Below, in pieces: positions 7,933 to 16,389 of a DNA stretch of 64,000 nt. Made by a program: the position numbers and the translations under genes. Origin of the DNA: Zobellella endophytica (GTDB lineage Bacteria > Pseudomonadota > Gammaproteobacteria > Enterobacterales > Aeromonadaceae); assembly GCF_003012775.1 (NCBI RefSeq), contig NZ_PXYG01000002.1:248001-312000 (forward strand), read 5' to 3'. Position 1 is the stretch's first letter; each line of letters starts with the position of its first letter. The notes under the pieces were generated by a model. It was not told the origin of the DNA. It saw only the letters and a program-made list of their open reading frames with translations, and ran no database searches.

Positions 7933-9323
7933 TGCTTGCTACTGCCGAAATCGGGCATATTTTCGAAGGCGGATATCACCGACGTCAGCTGCTGGTTGAG
8001 CTGGGCCACCATGATATCCATACTGGAAAACTGCTTGTAGATCCGCTCTTCGTACTGCTCCATATAGATCTCGAAGTCGGCCCGCTCCTTGTCTATTTTT
8101 TTCATCTGCTCATTAAGGGAGCTGTCTTTCTTGGTGAGTATGCCTTCCGTGCCGACAAAGCTTTCCAGCATATCGTCCAGCTTCTTGGCCACGCCCTGAT
8201 CCGAAGAAAACAGCAGGCCAATCTTCTCGAAATTCTCATCCACCTGCTTCTTCAGCAGTTCGTCGTCCAGCTCGATGGTGCCATCTTTTTTGGAGGTAAT
8301 ACCCAGGTCGGTCAGGCTCTTGATGGGCGACACGGCGCCATCGACCGGCTCGCTCAGCATGCGGCGGATCTGGGAAGTCAGGTTGCGGGCGGTGCCGTCG
8401 CCATTGAGCGGGGCGGCCTGCTCCGTCTCGGGATTGTAGGCAGTCAGCTGGTTAACCGTGCCCATCACCTTGTTGAAGGCGTCGACAAAGCCCTTGAGAT
8501 TTTTTTCCACCGTCGCCTTGTCGTAGCCGATGCTCAGCGTGGTGCTGGGCTTTTCTACGTCGTTCAGCTTTTTCAGGTTGAGGGTCACCCCCTGGATGGC
8601 ATCCTTTATTTCGTTGGTCGAGCTGGTGATGGTGGTGGTGTTGTCGATCACCAGGGTGGCATCCTGGGCGGCCTGGATTTCGGTAAAGCCGGCCAGGGCG
8701 CCCAGGCCCAGGGCGGCATCGTCGCCGTCGTTATTGCCGGTGACCGTATAGCTGATGGCGTTTTGCTCGCCGGTTTTTTCGGCAAACATCACCAGCGAAG
8801 AATTGCCCTGTCCGTCGTTGATCACGGTGGCGCGCACCCCGGTATTGCCCTCGGCGTTGTTGATGGTCTCGGCAATCTCCGCCAGGGTACTCTTGTCTTG
8901 GTCGATGGCCACGCTGAAGGCATTGCCATCCACGGTAAATTCAAAGGTGCCCGACCCCAGCTTCTGCTCGCTGGCTACGCTTTGGTCCACTCCCAGCTTG
9001 TGGGCCTCGGCCAGGGTTTTGACCTCCAGCTTGTAGCTGCCGGCCACGGCGCTCTTGTCGGCGCTGGCGGTAACAAAGCCGCTTTCACTCAGGCTGGCGG
9101 AGCGCTTCTGAAAGGCTTCTTCATCACCCAGTTTCTTGAAGGCTTCCTTGAACTCGCTCAGCGCACTCTTCATGGAGCCATAGGCGGACAGCTGCACATT
9201 GATATCGGTCACCCGGGTGGCGAACATCTTTTCCTTGGGAGCCCGCTCGCCGGCGACGGTGGCGTCCACAAAGCTCTGGATGGGAAAACCGGAGCCCACC
9301 CCCGGGAGTTTCAGATCAGCCAT
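7929..9323 (-). CDS. fliD: Flagellar filament cap protein FliD
   Basis: FliD is the cap at the filament tip that directs flagellin polymerisation. The 464-residue protein begins MADLKLPGVGSGFPIQSFVD, the conserved N-terminus for the family, and has the FliD C-terminal domain. A flagellin-IN-type motif (STLAEIAETINNAEGNTGVRATV) lies near residue 140 and is shared with the central flagellin domain next door. Terminal coiled-coil segments surround the globular core. It starts 11 bases after flaG ends and overlaps the next gene by 4 bases. Confidence 0.95.
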   Translation of the reverse strand: MADLKLPGVGSGFPIQSFVDATVAGERAPKEKMFATRVTDINVQLSAYGSMKSALSEFKEAFKKLGDEEAFQKRSASLSESGFVTASADKSAVAGSYKLEVKTLAEAHKLGVDQSVASEQKLGSGTFEFTVDGNAFSVAIDQDKSTLAEIAETINNAEGNTGVRATVINDGQGNSSLVMFAEKTGEQNAISYTVTGNNDGDDAALGLGALAGFTEIQAAQDATLVIDNTTTITSSTNEIKDAIQGVTLNLKKLNDVEKPSTTLSIGYDKATVEKNLKGFVDAFNKVMGTVNQLTAYNPETEQAAPLNGDGTARNLTSQIRRMLSEPVDGAVSPIKSLTDLGITSKKDGTIELDDELLKKQVDENFEKIGLLFSSDQGVAKKLDDMLESFVGTEGILTKKDSSLNEQMKKIDKERADFEIYMEQYEERIYKQFSSMDIMVAQLNQQLTSVISAFENMPDFGSSKQ

Positions 9324-9334
9324 GCGGTGTACTC

Positions 9335-9712
9335 CTATACCTTGACGTCAATCAGCCCGCCGGTGGCCTCGGCCAGCCGGGTCACCACCTCGAGCAGCTC
9401 TTCGGAGGGGATCTGGCGAATCACATCGCCGCTGTTGTTGTCCACCACCGTCACCACCTGGCGACCCGAATCTTCGTCTACCCGGAACTTGAGGCCGCGA
9501 TTGAAACTGCCGATAAAGGACTCCATCTGGCCGGCCATTTCTTCCAGCTGCTCGTGGCTCAGCTCGGGCGGCGTCGCCTTGTCGGCGGCCTGTACCGCCT
9601 GGGCGGTCTGGGTGGCTTCGGTGCCCCTGGCCTGGACGGCGGTCAACACCTGCTTTTGCCCGGCCTCGCCGGCCAGCGACAGCGGTTTTTGTGTCAGCGA
9701 TTGTGTATCCAT
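9335..9712 (-). CDS. flaG: Flagellar protein FlaG
   Basis: FlaG proteins are small flagellar factors that affect filament length in Vibrio, Campylobacter and Pseudomonas. The C-terminal 70 residues match the family: RGLKFRVDEDSGRQVVTVVDNNSGDVIRQIPSEE. The N-terminal half is Gln/Ala/Thr-rich and unstructured. It is 125 residues and lies between flagellin and fliD, its usual place. A weak sigma-28-like element (TAAA-N16-GCCG) lies upstream and the large inverted repeat at 9755-9795 precedes it. Confidence 0.92.
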   Translation of the reverse strand: MDTQSLTQKPLSLAGEAGQKQVLTAVQARGTEATQTAQAVQAADKATPPELSHEQLEEMAGQMESFIGSFNRGLKFRVDEDSGRQVVTVVDNNSGDVIRQIPSEELLEVVTRLAEATGGLIDVKV

Positions 9713-9754
9713 GGTGGTTTCCTTCGGCCTGGTGCACGACGGCGGTCACTATAT

Positions 9755-9795
9755 CGTTGTTTAGCTTAACATTGCCATTGCTAAGCTGAACAACG
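9755..9795. repeat. Long inverted repeat between flagellin and flaG
   Basis: Two 14-base arms match at 13 positions (CGTTGTTTAGCTTA and the reverse complement of TAAGCTGAACAACG) around a 13-base loop. It lies just downstream of the flagellin terminator and upstream of flaG. There is no T-run, so it could be an operator, an RNA-stabilising hairpin or part of a mobile repeat. Confidence 0.7.
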
Positions 9796-9796
9796 G

Positions 9797-9824
9797 AAAA
9801 ACCGGGGGCGTGAACGCCCCCGGT
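9797..9824 (-). terminator. Flagellin terminator
   Basis: The reverse strand shows a perfect 10-base stem ACCGGGGGCG / CGCCCCCGGT around a TTCA loop, followed by a T-run. It starts 13 bases after the flagellin stop. A canonical intrinsic terminator, so flagellin is likely a single-gene transcript. Confidence 0.9.
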
Positions 9825-9836
9825 AACCGGCAAGGG

Positions 9837-11315
9837 TTAACCCAGCAGCGACAGGGCCGCCTGGGGGATTTGCTTGGCCTGGGCCAGGATGGAGGTACCG
9901 GCCTGCTGCAGTATCTGCTGCTTGGTCAGGTTGACGGTTTCCTGGGCGAAGTCCACGTCCTTGATGCGGCTCATACCGGCGGCGGCGTTTTCGCGGGTGT
10001 TGGCCAGGTTGTTGATGGTGCTGTTCAGACGGTTCTGCATGGCACCCAGGTCGGAACGCTGGGAGTCGATCATGCCGATGGCGCCGTCGAGAACGGAAAT
10101 CGCCGACTGGGCACCGGACTGGGTAGAGAAGTCCAGCTCGGAAACCGCGCTCAGGGTAGAGAATTCGGCAGTTGCGGTTAAGTCAAGGGTCGCAGCTGCA
10201 GCGTTTGCAGACAGTGCAAACGACTCATTGGAGTTGACACGGATGGAACCCGCTACGATGGAGCTGTCGGTACCGCCTGAAGTCAGGGTAACAGCGTCAC
10301 CGGCATCGTTGCCATCGATATCCTTGCCCTGCAGGTTGGCGTTGGCGCCAGTGAAGTTCTCGATGTTGATGTTCTCACCGCTGTCGTTGACGATGGTCAG
10401 CTCACCGCCGTCCACGGTTGCCTTGACTCCGGTCTCGGAAGACTTGGCGTTGATGGCATCGGCCAAGGTGGACAGATCGTTGGGATCAGCCACGTTGGCG
10501 GATACCGCAGTGCCGTTCAGCTCAAAGCTGATCTGGCCCTGAGCGCTCAGGCCGGAAATCACGGCTTCGGTGCGGGCTTCGGCGGTCACACCGGTGTTGG
10601 CACTTTCGGAGTTGATGTTGGCAGCGATGGTCTTGGCCGAGTCACCGGCCGCAACATCCACGGTGGCGGTTTCCGAGCCGTTGATGGTAATGGTGTGAGC
10701 GGCGATACCGTTGGTGGTAGCAGTGGTGATGGCAGCGACGGCGGCAATGCCACCACCCAGACCGGCAGCGGCGGTAGTCGCTGCCGCCAGAGTCACCCGG
10801 TGGGAGCCGATGGCATTGGCGGCCACGCTCTTCAGGCTCAGGTCGATGGTTTCGTTAGAGTTGGCGCCCACCTGCAGGGTACGGCTGCCGAAGGTTCCGT
10901 CGATCAGGTTCTGGCCACCGAAGGAAGTGGTTTCGGCGATACGGGTCAGCTCGCTTTGCAGGGCAGATACTTCTTTCTGAATCGCCTTGCGATCGTCGGC
11001 GGAGTTGGTGCCGTTGGCGGATTGCAGGGCCAGGTCACGCATCCGCTGCAGAATGTTGGTGGATTCGTTCATCGCACCTTCGGCGGTCTGCGCGATGGAG
11101 ATACCGTCGCTGGCGTTTTTCATCGCCACGCCCAGGCCGCGGACCTGGGAGTTCAGGCGATTGGAGATCTGCAGACCGGCGGCGTCATCCTTGGCGGAGT
11201 TGATGCGGCTACCGGTAGCCAGACGTTCCATGGAGGTAGCCAGGGCATTGCTGGACTGGTTCAGGTTGCGCTGTGCGGTCATGCCGGTGACGTTGGTATT
11301 AACTGTAATCGCCAT
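9837..11315 (-). CDS. Flagellin, the filament subunit
   Basis: Flagellin polymerises into the filament outside the cell. The 492-residue protein has the conserved D0/D1 N-terminus ([37 protein letters not shown]) and C-terminus ([20 protein letters not shown], ending ALSLLG). The variable centre at about 175-390 contains two flagellin-IN-like repeats ([16 protein letters not shown] and [16 protein letters not shown]) and an Ala/Thr-rich stretch; its many Ser/Thr are possible O-glycosylation sites. The ATG at 11315 has the ribosome site ACGGAGAG; a longer frame to 11345 is not needed. Two sigma-28 promoters precede it and a strong terminator follows. Only one flagellin gene is in the window. 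Confidence 0.96.
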   Translation of the reverse strand: MAITVNTNVTGMTAQRNLNQSSNALATSMERLATGSRINSAKDDAAGLQISNRLNSQVRGLGVAMKNASDGISIAQTAEGAMNESTNILQRMRDLALQSANGTNSADDRKAIQKEVSALQSELTRIAETTSFGGQNLIDGTFGSRTLQVGANSNETIDLSLKSVAANAIGSHRVTLAAATTAAAGLGGGIAAVAAITTATTNGIAAHTITINGSETATVDVAAGDSAKTIAANINSESANTGVTAEARTEAVISGLSAQGQISFELNGTAVSANVADPNDLSTLADAINAKSSETGVKATVDGGELTIVNDSGENINIENFTGANANLQGKDIDGNDAGDAVTLTSGGTDSSIVAGSIRVNSNESFALSANAAAATLDLTATAEFSTLSAVSELDFSTQSGAQSAISVLDGAIGMIDSQRSDLGAMQNRLNSTINNLANTRENAAAGMSRIKDVDFAQETVNLTKQQILQQAGTSILAQAKQIPQAALSLLG

Positions 11316-11372
11316 AATAAACTCTCCGTTGAGGGTTGCCGGCACACTGCCGGTCAGGTCGTGTTATTCAGG

Positions 11373-11399
11373 GTATCGGCTGCGAAAAAAGCGACTTTA
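11373..11399 (-). promoter_or_regulatory. Sigma-28 promoter P1 of flagellin
   Basis: The reverse strand reads TAAA-N15-GCCGATAC, seven of eight -10 bases and a perfect -35 and spacer of the FliA consensus. It ends 58 bases upstream of the flagellin ATG. Confidence 0.88.
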
Positions 11400-11441
11400 G
11401 AAAATTTTTTCGCCACCCGCCAACGCCCCTGATTACCTTGG

Positions 11442-11468
11442 ATATCGGCCTCGCCCCAACCAACTTTA
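11442..11468 (-). promoter_or_regulatory. Second sigma-28 promoter P2 of flagellin
   Basis: The reverse strand reads TAAA-N15-GCCGATAT with the same spacing as P1, 69 bases further upstream (127 bases before the ATG). A second start or a duplicated promoter is possible. Confidence 0.75.
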
Positions 11469-11584
11469 GGACTCATTGACAACCAACCTACCCGGCTCGC
11501 TCACGCTAGACCATTAGCGGCTTCTGGTTGTATCCTCTCTTGCTCTTTGGAACGAGTCATATCATCACAGTTTGGGGTTGCCTT

Positions 11585-14500
11585 ATGACGCAGAGTAAAC
11601 ACGATACAGAACAAACTACCCAGGATGCAGAACGAACCCGCCTGATTTTGGAAACGGCCCTGCAACTGCTGCGTTCATCACAGCCGAAACAAGCTCTGGA
11701 TCTATTACAACAGGCATTAACCGAAACCCCTGGCCACATCTCGGCCTTGTTACTCAAGGGCAAGATTCATCGAGAAACGGGTGAAACAGCGCATGCGATT
11801 CGCGACTTTCAGCACATATTGACGCTGGCCCCAGACCACCATGAAGCCAACCTTGAACTGGCCAAGCTATACCACAGCGCCAACGATAATCGAGTAGCGC
11901 TCCATCACATTGAAGCGGCTGAAAAAGCACAACCTGAACACCAACAGACTCTTGAACACAAAAGCATGATTCTCGGCGGTCTGCATCGATACAATGAAGC
12001 GGCCGCCATTCTTGAAAATATCATCGAAAACGGCACCCCCCACCATTTCAACTGGAACAATCTGGCCAACATCTACAAGGGCCTGGGCTTGTTTGAGGAA
12101 GCCGAACGCCACTATCTGACGGCCATTGAGTTGTCTGGCGACAATGATATCGCCTATAACAACTATCTGAGCTTTTGCCATTATATTCCGCACTACCCGA
12201 AAGAAAAAATATTAAAACTTTATAAGGATTGGGAAGCACGCTACGCAAAAAACACCGCCCAAATCGGTCATTCGGTAACTGCGTTGAACGCAGACAAGAC
12301 CCTGCGTATCGGCATGATTTCGGATGGGTTTCGCACTCATCCCGTGGGGCAAATGATTACGTCTGCCCTGGAGGAAATCCCTCCCCATGAAATAGAAATC
12401 TATGCGTACAGTACCAACCTGTCCGAAGATGCGGTGACCCAGCGTATCAAAAACCTTTCGACGAAATGGATGACGGTGGTGCACCTGGACGAGCAGGAGC
12501 TGGCTCGCCAGCTGGTTGAGGATAAGATCGACATTCTGTTCGACCTTTGCGGCCACAACAGCGGTAGCTACATGCGTACCATGGCCATGAAGCCCGCCCC
12601 GATTCTGGTAAAATGGGTCGGCGGTCTGATCAACACCACGGGTCTCAGCACCATGGACTATTTGCTGAGCGACAAGATTGAAACACCCGAGGGAGAAGAC
12701 GAATTTTATACAGAGAAACTCATTCGCATGCCGGATGACTATATCTGTTACAACTCGCCCATCTATACTCCCGACATTCAAGCGCCACCCGCCAGGTACA
12801 ATGGCTATATCACCCTGGGTTGCTTTAACAACCCGACCAAGCTTAACCCCGTACTGTTAAAGCAATGGGCCAGGATTATGCACTCCCTGCCCGACTCCCG
12901 CTTGTTCCTGAAGGGCTTTCAGTTCAGTAGTGAAACTCTGACCAACAATACCAAGGCGTTGCTGTTGGAGCAGGGTATTGGCGAGGAGCGCGTTATTATT
13001 GAAGGCCCTTCCTACCACGAAGATTTGCTGAAAGCCTACAACAAGATAGATATCGCCCTCGATCCCTGGCCCTATTCCGGCGGTCTGACTACCTGCGAGG
13101 CCATGTATATGGGGGTGCCTGTGGTCACCCTGCCCGGCCCCACCTTCGCCGGCCGCCATTCCGCCACCCATCTGACCAATGCCGGCATGCCGCAACTGGT
13201 GGCGGAAGACTGGGATCAGTACCACGATATCGTCCTGGCCCTGGCCAGTGACCTGGACAACCTGGCCAATATCCGCACTCATCTAAGGAGTGCCTTGCTT
13301 GAATCCCCGGTCTGCGATGCCCAGCGCTTCGCCCGCAATTTCAGCAACGCCATGCGCGCCATCTGGCAACGGCATTGCGAAGGCAAAGAACCCGCCGCCC
13401 TCAGCCTGGATAAAGAAGGCAATGCCTGTTTTTCAGACGAAGCCGAGCCGGTACAACTTCAGCTCCCGCCTGAGCCGATAGAGATAGAAGACGACGATTT
13501 CCACTTCCGTTTTAGCGGTAAAATCGTCACTCTGGATAACGGCGCCGGCCTGTGCAGTTCACCGGCTTTCGCCGGCTTGCACAAGCTAGGCGCCCTGAGC
13601 ACCATTTGCCTGGATCCCGCAGGCAGGCTCACCAATGCACAGCAATTGCAACATACCGGCGATTTTCATTATGTTCCCATGACTGTGCTGGGTGACGGTG
13701 CCCTCAAAACCCTCTTTATTACCGCCGATATTAACCAAACCGGTACTCTGCATCCTCATCCATCACGAGCAGAACAGGTGCTGACGACAGTCCCGGCTCA
13801 GAGCATAAAGCTGGATGAGATTTCAACCCCCGAGCCCCTGGACTGGCTGGTATTCGACGACAACAACAGCCTGATGGAAGCCATGGAGCACGGTCAAAGC
13901 ACCCTGCAAAACGCCTTGTTTGTTCAGGTAAAACTATCCTTCAATAATCAGTCCCTCTTGCTCCTTGGGCAGGCAGAACAATGCCTCGCCAACTTGGGAT
14001 ACGAGTTTTATGGCTTTACCAACCAGACCAGCATCAGCTGTGCCGAGCTGCCACTGAACACCACCAAGACCATTGCCTCAAAAATAAGGAATATTGATGC
14101 CATTTTCCTGAAAAACAGCGAAGAGCTCGGCAAGCTGGACGAGAACAGGAAGATGAAGCTGGCTTTTTTGTCACATAGTGTCTTCAATTTCTGTGATCTG
14201 TGTTACTTGACACTTGACTCCATTTCTAAAGATCTTGCAGACAACTACTTGGTTGATAACAAAATAAAAGAAAAAAAGCAGCAAAACGCCATCGATCTAC
14301 CTACTGCGCCAGCCATGACACCTAAGGAAAGAGAGCTATTCCAAAAATATATATCAAGATGTAAGAGATACTTTGAGTTTGGTTCAGGGGGTTCCTCTGT
14401 CGTTGCGAAAGAACATGGTCTGACTGTCTATGGCGTGGAAAGTGATAAGAACTGGGTGGATAAGCTCAAAGAGCATCTCGGTGACGATTTCAAGGTTGAA

Positions 14501-14866
14501 CATGTAGATATAGGTCCTACAGGCGAATGGGGATATCCTACTTCCAAAGATGAAGAAAAATTCCCCCACTACAGCCGATCAATATTCAACCACAAAGATC
14601 ATTTCGATCTTATTTTAGTCGACGGACGGTTCCGTGTTGCCTGTACCATTTCCTCGATAATGCATACATTGAAAGCAAGCCCTTCACCCTACGCAACAAA
14701 GATATTCATCCATGATTTCTGGAACAGAAGTCAATATCATAAAACTCTTGAATTCTTAGATGAAATTGAAAGAGTAGAAAGTGCTGGCGTATTTAAGATA
14801 AAGAAAAACATTAAGGAAGAATGCCTTCATCTTGTATGGAAGGAATACTCAACCAACCCTCAGTAG
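11585..14866 (+). CDS. TPR-GT41 glycosyltransferase fused to methyltransferase-like domains
   Basis: A 1093-residue multidomain protein divergent from flagellin. Residues about 20-200 are TPR repeats. Residues about 235-595 are a GT41 (O-GlcNAc transferase/SPINDLY) catalytic region: the catalytic-type His in GFRTHPVGQ, the Lys in GCFNNPTKLNP, and the UDP-binding part IDIALDPWPYSGGLTTCEAMYMGVPV (given here as one conserved stretch of short blocks) can be seen. Residues about 640-820 resemble an FkbM-type methyltransferase fold with a degraded SAM loop. Residues about 910-1093 form a second class I methyltransferase-like domain with YFEFGSGGSS. I infer O-glycosylation of flagellin and methylation of the sugar. 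The ATG at 11585 is preferred over a longer non-ATG frame from 11528. The last third is visibly AT-richer than its neighbours, suggesting transfer. Confidence 0.8.
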   Translation: MTQSKHDTEQTTQDAERTRLILETALQLLRSSQPKQALDLLQQALTETPGHISALLLKGKIHRETGETAHAIRDFQHILTLAPDHHEANLELAKLYHSANDNRVALHHIEAAEKAQPEHQQTLEHKSMILGGLHRYNEAAAILENIIENGTPHHFNWNNLANIYKGLGLFEEAERHYLTAIELSGDNDIAYNNYLSFCHYIPHYPKEKILKLYKDWEARYAKNTAQIGHSVTALNADKTLRIGMISDGFRTHPVGQMITSALEEIPPHEIEIYAYSTNLSEDAVTQRIKNLSTKWMTVVHLDEQELARQLVEDKIDILFDLCGHNSGSYMRTMAMKPAPILVKWVGGLINTTGLSTMDYLLSDKIETPEGEDEFYTEKLIRMPDDYICYNSPIYTPDIQAPPARYNGYITLGCFNNPTKLNPVLLKQWARIMHSLPDSRLFLKGFQFSSETLTNNTKALLLEQGIGEERVIIEGPSYHEDLLKAYNKIDIALDPWPYSGGLTTCEAMYMGVPVVTLPGPTFAGRHSATHLTNAGMPQLVAEDWDQYHDIVLALASDLDNLANIRTHLRSALLESPVCDAQRFARNFSNAMRAIWQRHCEGKEPAALSLDKEGNACFSDEAEPVQLQLPPEPIEIEDDDFHFRFSGKIVTLDNGAGLCSSPAFAGLHKLGALSTICLDPAGRLTNAQQLQHTGDFHYVPMTVLGDGALKTLFITADINQTGTLHPHPSRAEQVLTTVPAQSIKLDEISTPEPLDWLVFDDNNSLMEAMEHGQSTLQNALFVQVKLSFNNQSLLLLGQAEQCLANLGYEFYGFTNQTSISCAELPLNTTKTIASKIRNIDAIFLKNSEELGKLDENRKMKLAFLSHSVFNFCDLCYLTLDSISKDLADNYLVDNKIKEKKQQNAIDLPTAPAMTPKERELFQKYISRCKRYFEFGSGGSSVVAKEHGLTVYGVESDKNWVDKLKEHLGDDFKVEHVDIGPTGEWGYPTSKDEEKFPHYSRSIFNHKDHFDLILVDGRFRVACTISSIMHTLKASPSPYATKIFIHDFWNRSQYHKTLEFLDEIERVESAGVFKIKKNIKEECLHLVWKEYSTNPQ

Positions 14867-14875
14867 GAACACCCA

Positions 14876-14907
14876 GGGAGATGACGGCAATGATCCCCTC
14901 ATCTCCC
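14876..14907 (+). terminator. Possible terminator after glycosyltransferase gene
   Basis: Inverted repeat GGGAGATGA / TCATCTCCC with a 14-base loop, starting 10 bases after the stop. The stem is perfect, but only two T follow it. Confidence 0.4.
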
Positions 14908-14991
14908 TTCAACAACAATCTGAATGATAATCATAGAGCCTGATATATCTAACCAACAACAAGGGCTGTATTACCAGGCCCTCGTGCTCCA

Positions 14992-16158
14992 TCAATCACT
15001 CCCAAACAAGTCCCGGGTATAGACCTTGTCCGCCACGTCCCGCAGCTCCGCCGAGGGCCGGTTGGCGATGATGATATCCGCCTGTTGCTTGAACTTGTCG
15101 AGATCGTTCACCACCCGGGAGCGGTAGAATTCATCCTGTTGCAGCGCGGGCTCGTACACTATCACCGCTATCCCCTTGGCCTTGATCCGCTTCATCACCC
15201 CCTGGATGGCGGAAGCGCGGAAGTTGTCGGAGCCGGCCTTCATCACCAGGCGGTAAATGCCCACCACGCCGGGATTTTTGCTGATAATGGCGTTGGCAAT
15301 AAAATCCTTGCGGGTGGTGTTGGCCTCCACAATGGCCCGGATAAGGTTGTTGGGCACACTCTGATAATTGGCCAGCAGCTGTTTGGTGTCCTTGGGCAGG
15401 CAGTAGCCGCCGTAGCCGAAGCTGGGGTTGTTGTAGTGGTGGCCGATGCGCGGATCCAGGCAGACCCCTTCGATGATCTGACGGCTGTTCAGGCCATGGC
15501 TTTCGGCGTAACTGTCCAGTTCATTGAAGTAGGCCACCCGCATGGCCAGGTAGGTATTGGAAAACAGCTTGACCGCCTCGGCCTCGGTACTGTTGGTATA
15601 CAGCACGGGCACATCCTTTGTTACCGCGCCCTGCAGTAGCAACCGGGCGTACCGCTCCGCCCGTGCCGACTGTTCGCCCACTATGATGCGGGAGGGGTAC
15701 AGGTTGTCGTGCAATGCCCTGCCCTCGCGCAGGAATTCCGGTGAAAAGAGGATATTGCCGCTGCCGGTGTGTTCTTGCAGGCACCGGGTAAAACCCACCG
15801 GCACGGTCGACTTGATCACCATCAGCGCCCGCGGGTTGAGGGCCATTACGTCTCCCACCACCCGTTCCACGCTGCGGGTGTTGAAATAATTGCTTTGCGG
15901 GTCGTAATCGGTGGGGGTGGCGATAATCACAACCTCGGCGCCGTGGTAAGCCTCTTCCTTGCTGGTGGTCGCCCGGAAGTTGATGGCCTTGTGCTGCAGA
16001 AAATCGCTGATATCCGGATCCAGCAGGGGGGAGCGGCGATCGTTCAGCAGCGCCACCTTCTCCGGGAGGATGTCGAGCAGCACCACCTCGTTATGCTGGG
16101 CCAGCAACATGGCATTGGCCAGGCCGACAAAGCCCGCGCCCACAACCGCAATTTTCAT
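14992..16158 (-). CDS. ugd: UDP-glucose 6-dehydrogenase
   Basis: Oxidises UDP-glucose twice with NAD to UDP-glucuronate, a precursor for surface polysaccharides and lipid A or glycan sugars. The 388-residue protein begins with the Rossmann motif [15 protein letters not shown]. It has the [10 protein letters not shown] segment, the Glu/Asn catalytic region [21 protein letters not shown] and the catalytic Cys in [12 protein letters not shown] near residue 250. Length matches the short E. coli-type Ugd. It is convergent with the glycosyltransferase gene and on the opposite strand to it, so joint use in glycan synthesis is an inference from position only. Confidence 0.94.
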   Translation of the reverse strand: MKIAVVGAGFVGLANAMLLAQHNEVVLLDILPEKVALLNDRRSPLLDPDISDFLQHKAINFRATTSKEEAYHGAEVVIIATPTDYDPQSNYFNTRSVERVVGDVMALNPRALMVIKSTVPVGFTRCLQEHTGSGNILFSPEFLREGRALHDNLYPSRIIVGEQSARAERYARLLLQGAVTKDVPVLYTNSTEAEAVKLFSNTYLAMRVAYFNELDSYAESHGLNSRQIIEGVCLDPRIGHHYNNPSFGYGGYCLPKDTKQLLANYQSVPNNLIRAIVEANTTRKDFIANAIISKNPGVVGIYRLVMKAGSDNFRASAIQGVMKRIKAKGIAVIVYEPALQQDEFYRSRVVNDLDKFKQQADIIIANRPSAELRDVADKVYTRDLFGSD

Positions 16159-16389
16159 CCTTCACCTCTCTGAACAGGGAACGGTACCATCAGCCGTGTT
16201 ATCACGACCTTGCTGCCCATTTCAATGGTACAGGCCAATCTTTGCAATTGTGTATCACCGGACCATGGGGCCACGCAGATCGGCATATCTTATTTCTCGC
16301 TCCCACACGGAATGCAGGAGCGAAAGAAAATTGGCGCCCGGTTCGGTCGACTAACGTAGACCCTACAGCCAACGCATCGCGTCTGCGTG

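Noticed and set aside
1-9323. Flagellar genes as a virulence type III secretion system
   Set aside because: FliE/F/G, FliD, flagellin and rod/hook genes are all flagellum specific.
7896-9764. 622-codon open frame opposite fliD
   Set aside because: Antisense to FliD and FlaG, no motif.
9713-9770. Sigma-28 promoter before flaG
   Set aside because: TAAA-N16-GCCGTCGT has wrong spacing and a poor -10 half; too weak to list.
13900-14866. C-terminal methyltransferase as part of a restriction-modification system
   Set aside because: No DPPY/NPPF-type motif and no restriction gene; it is fused to a glycosyltransferase.
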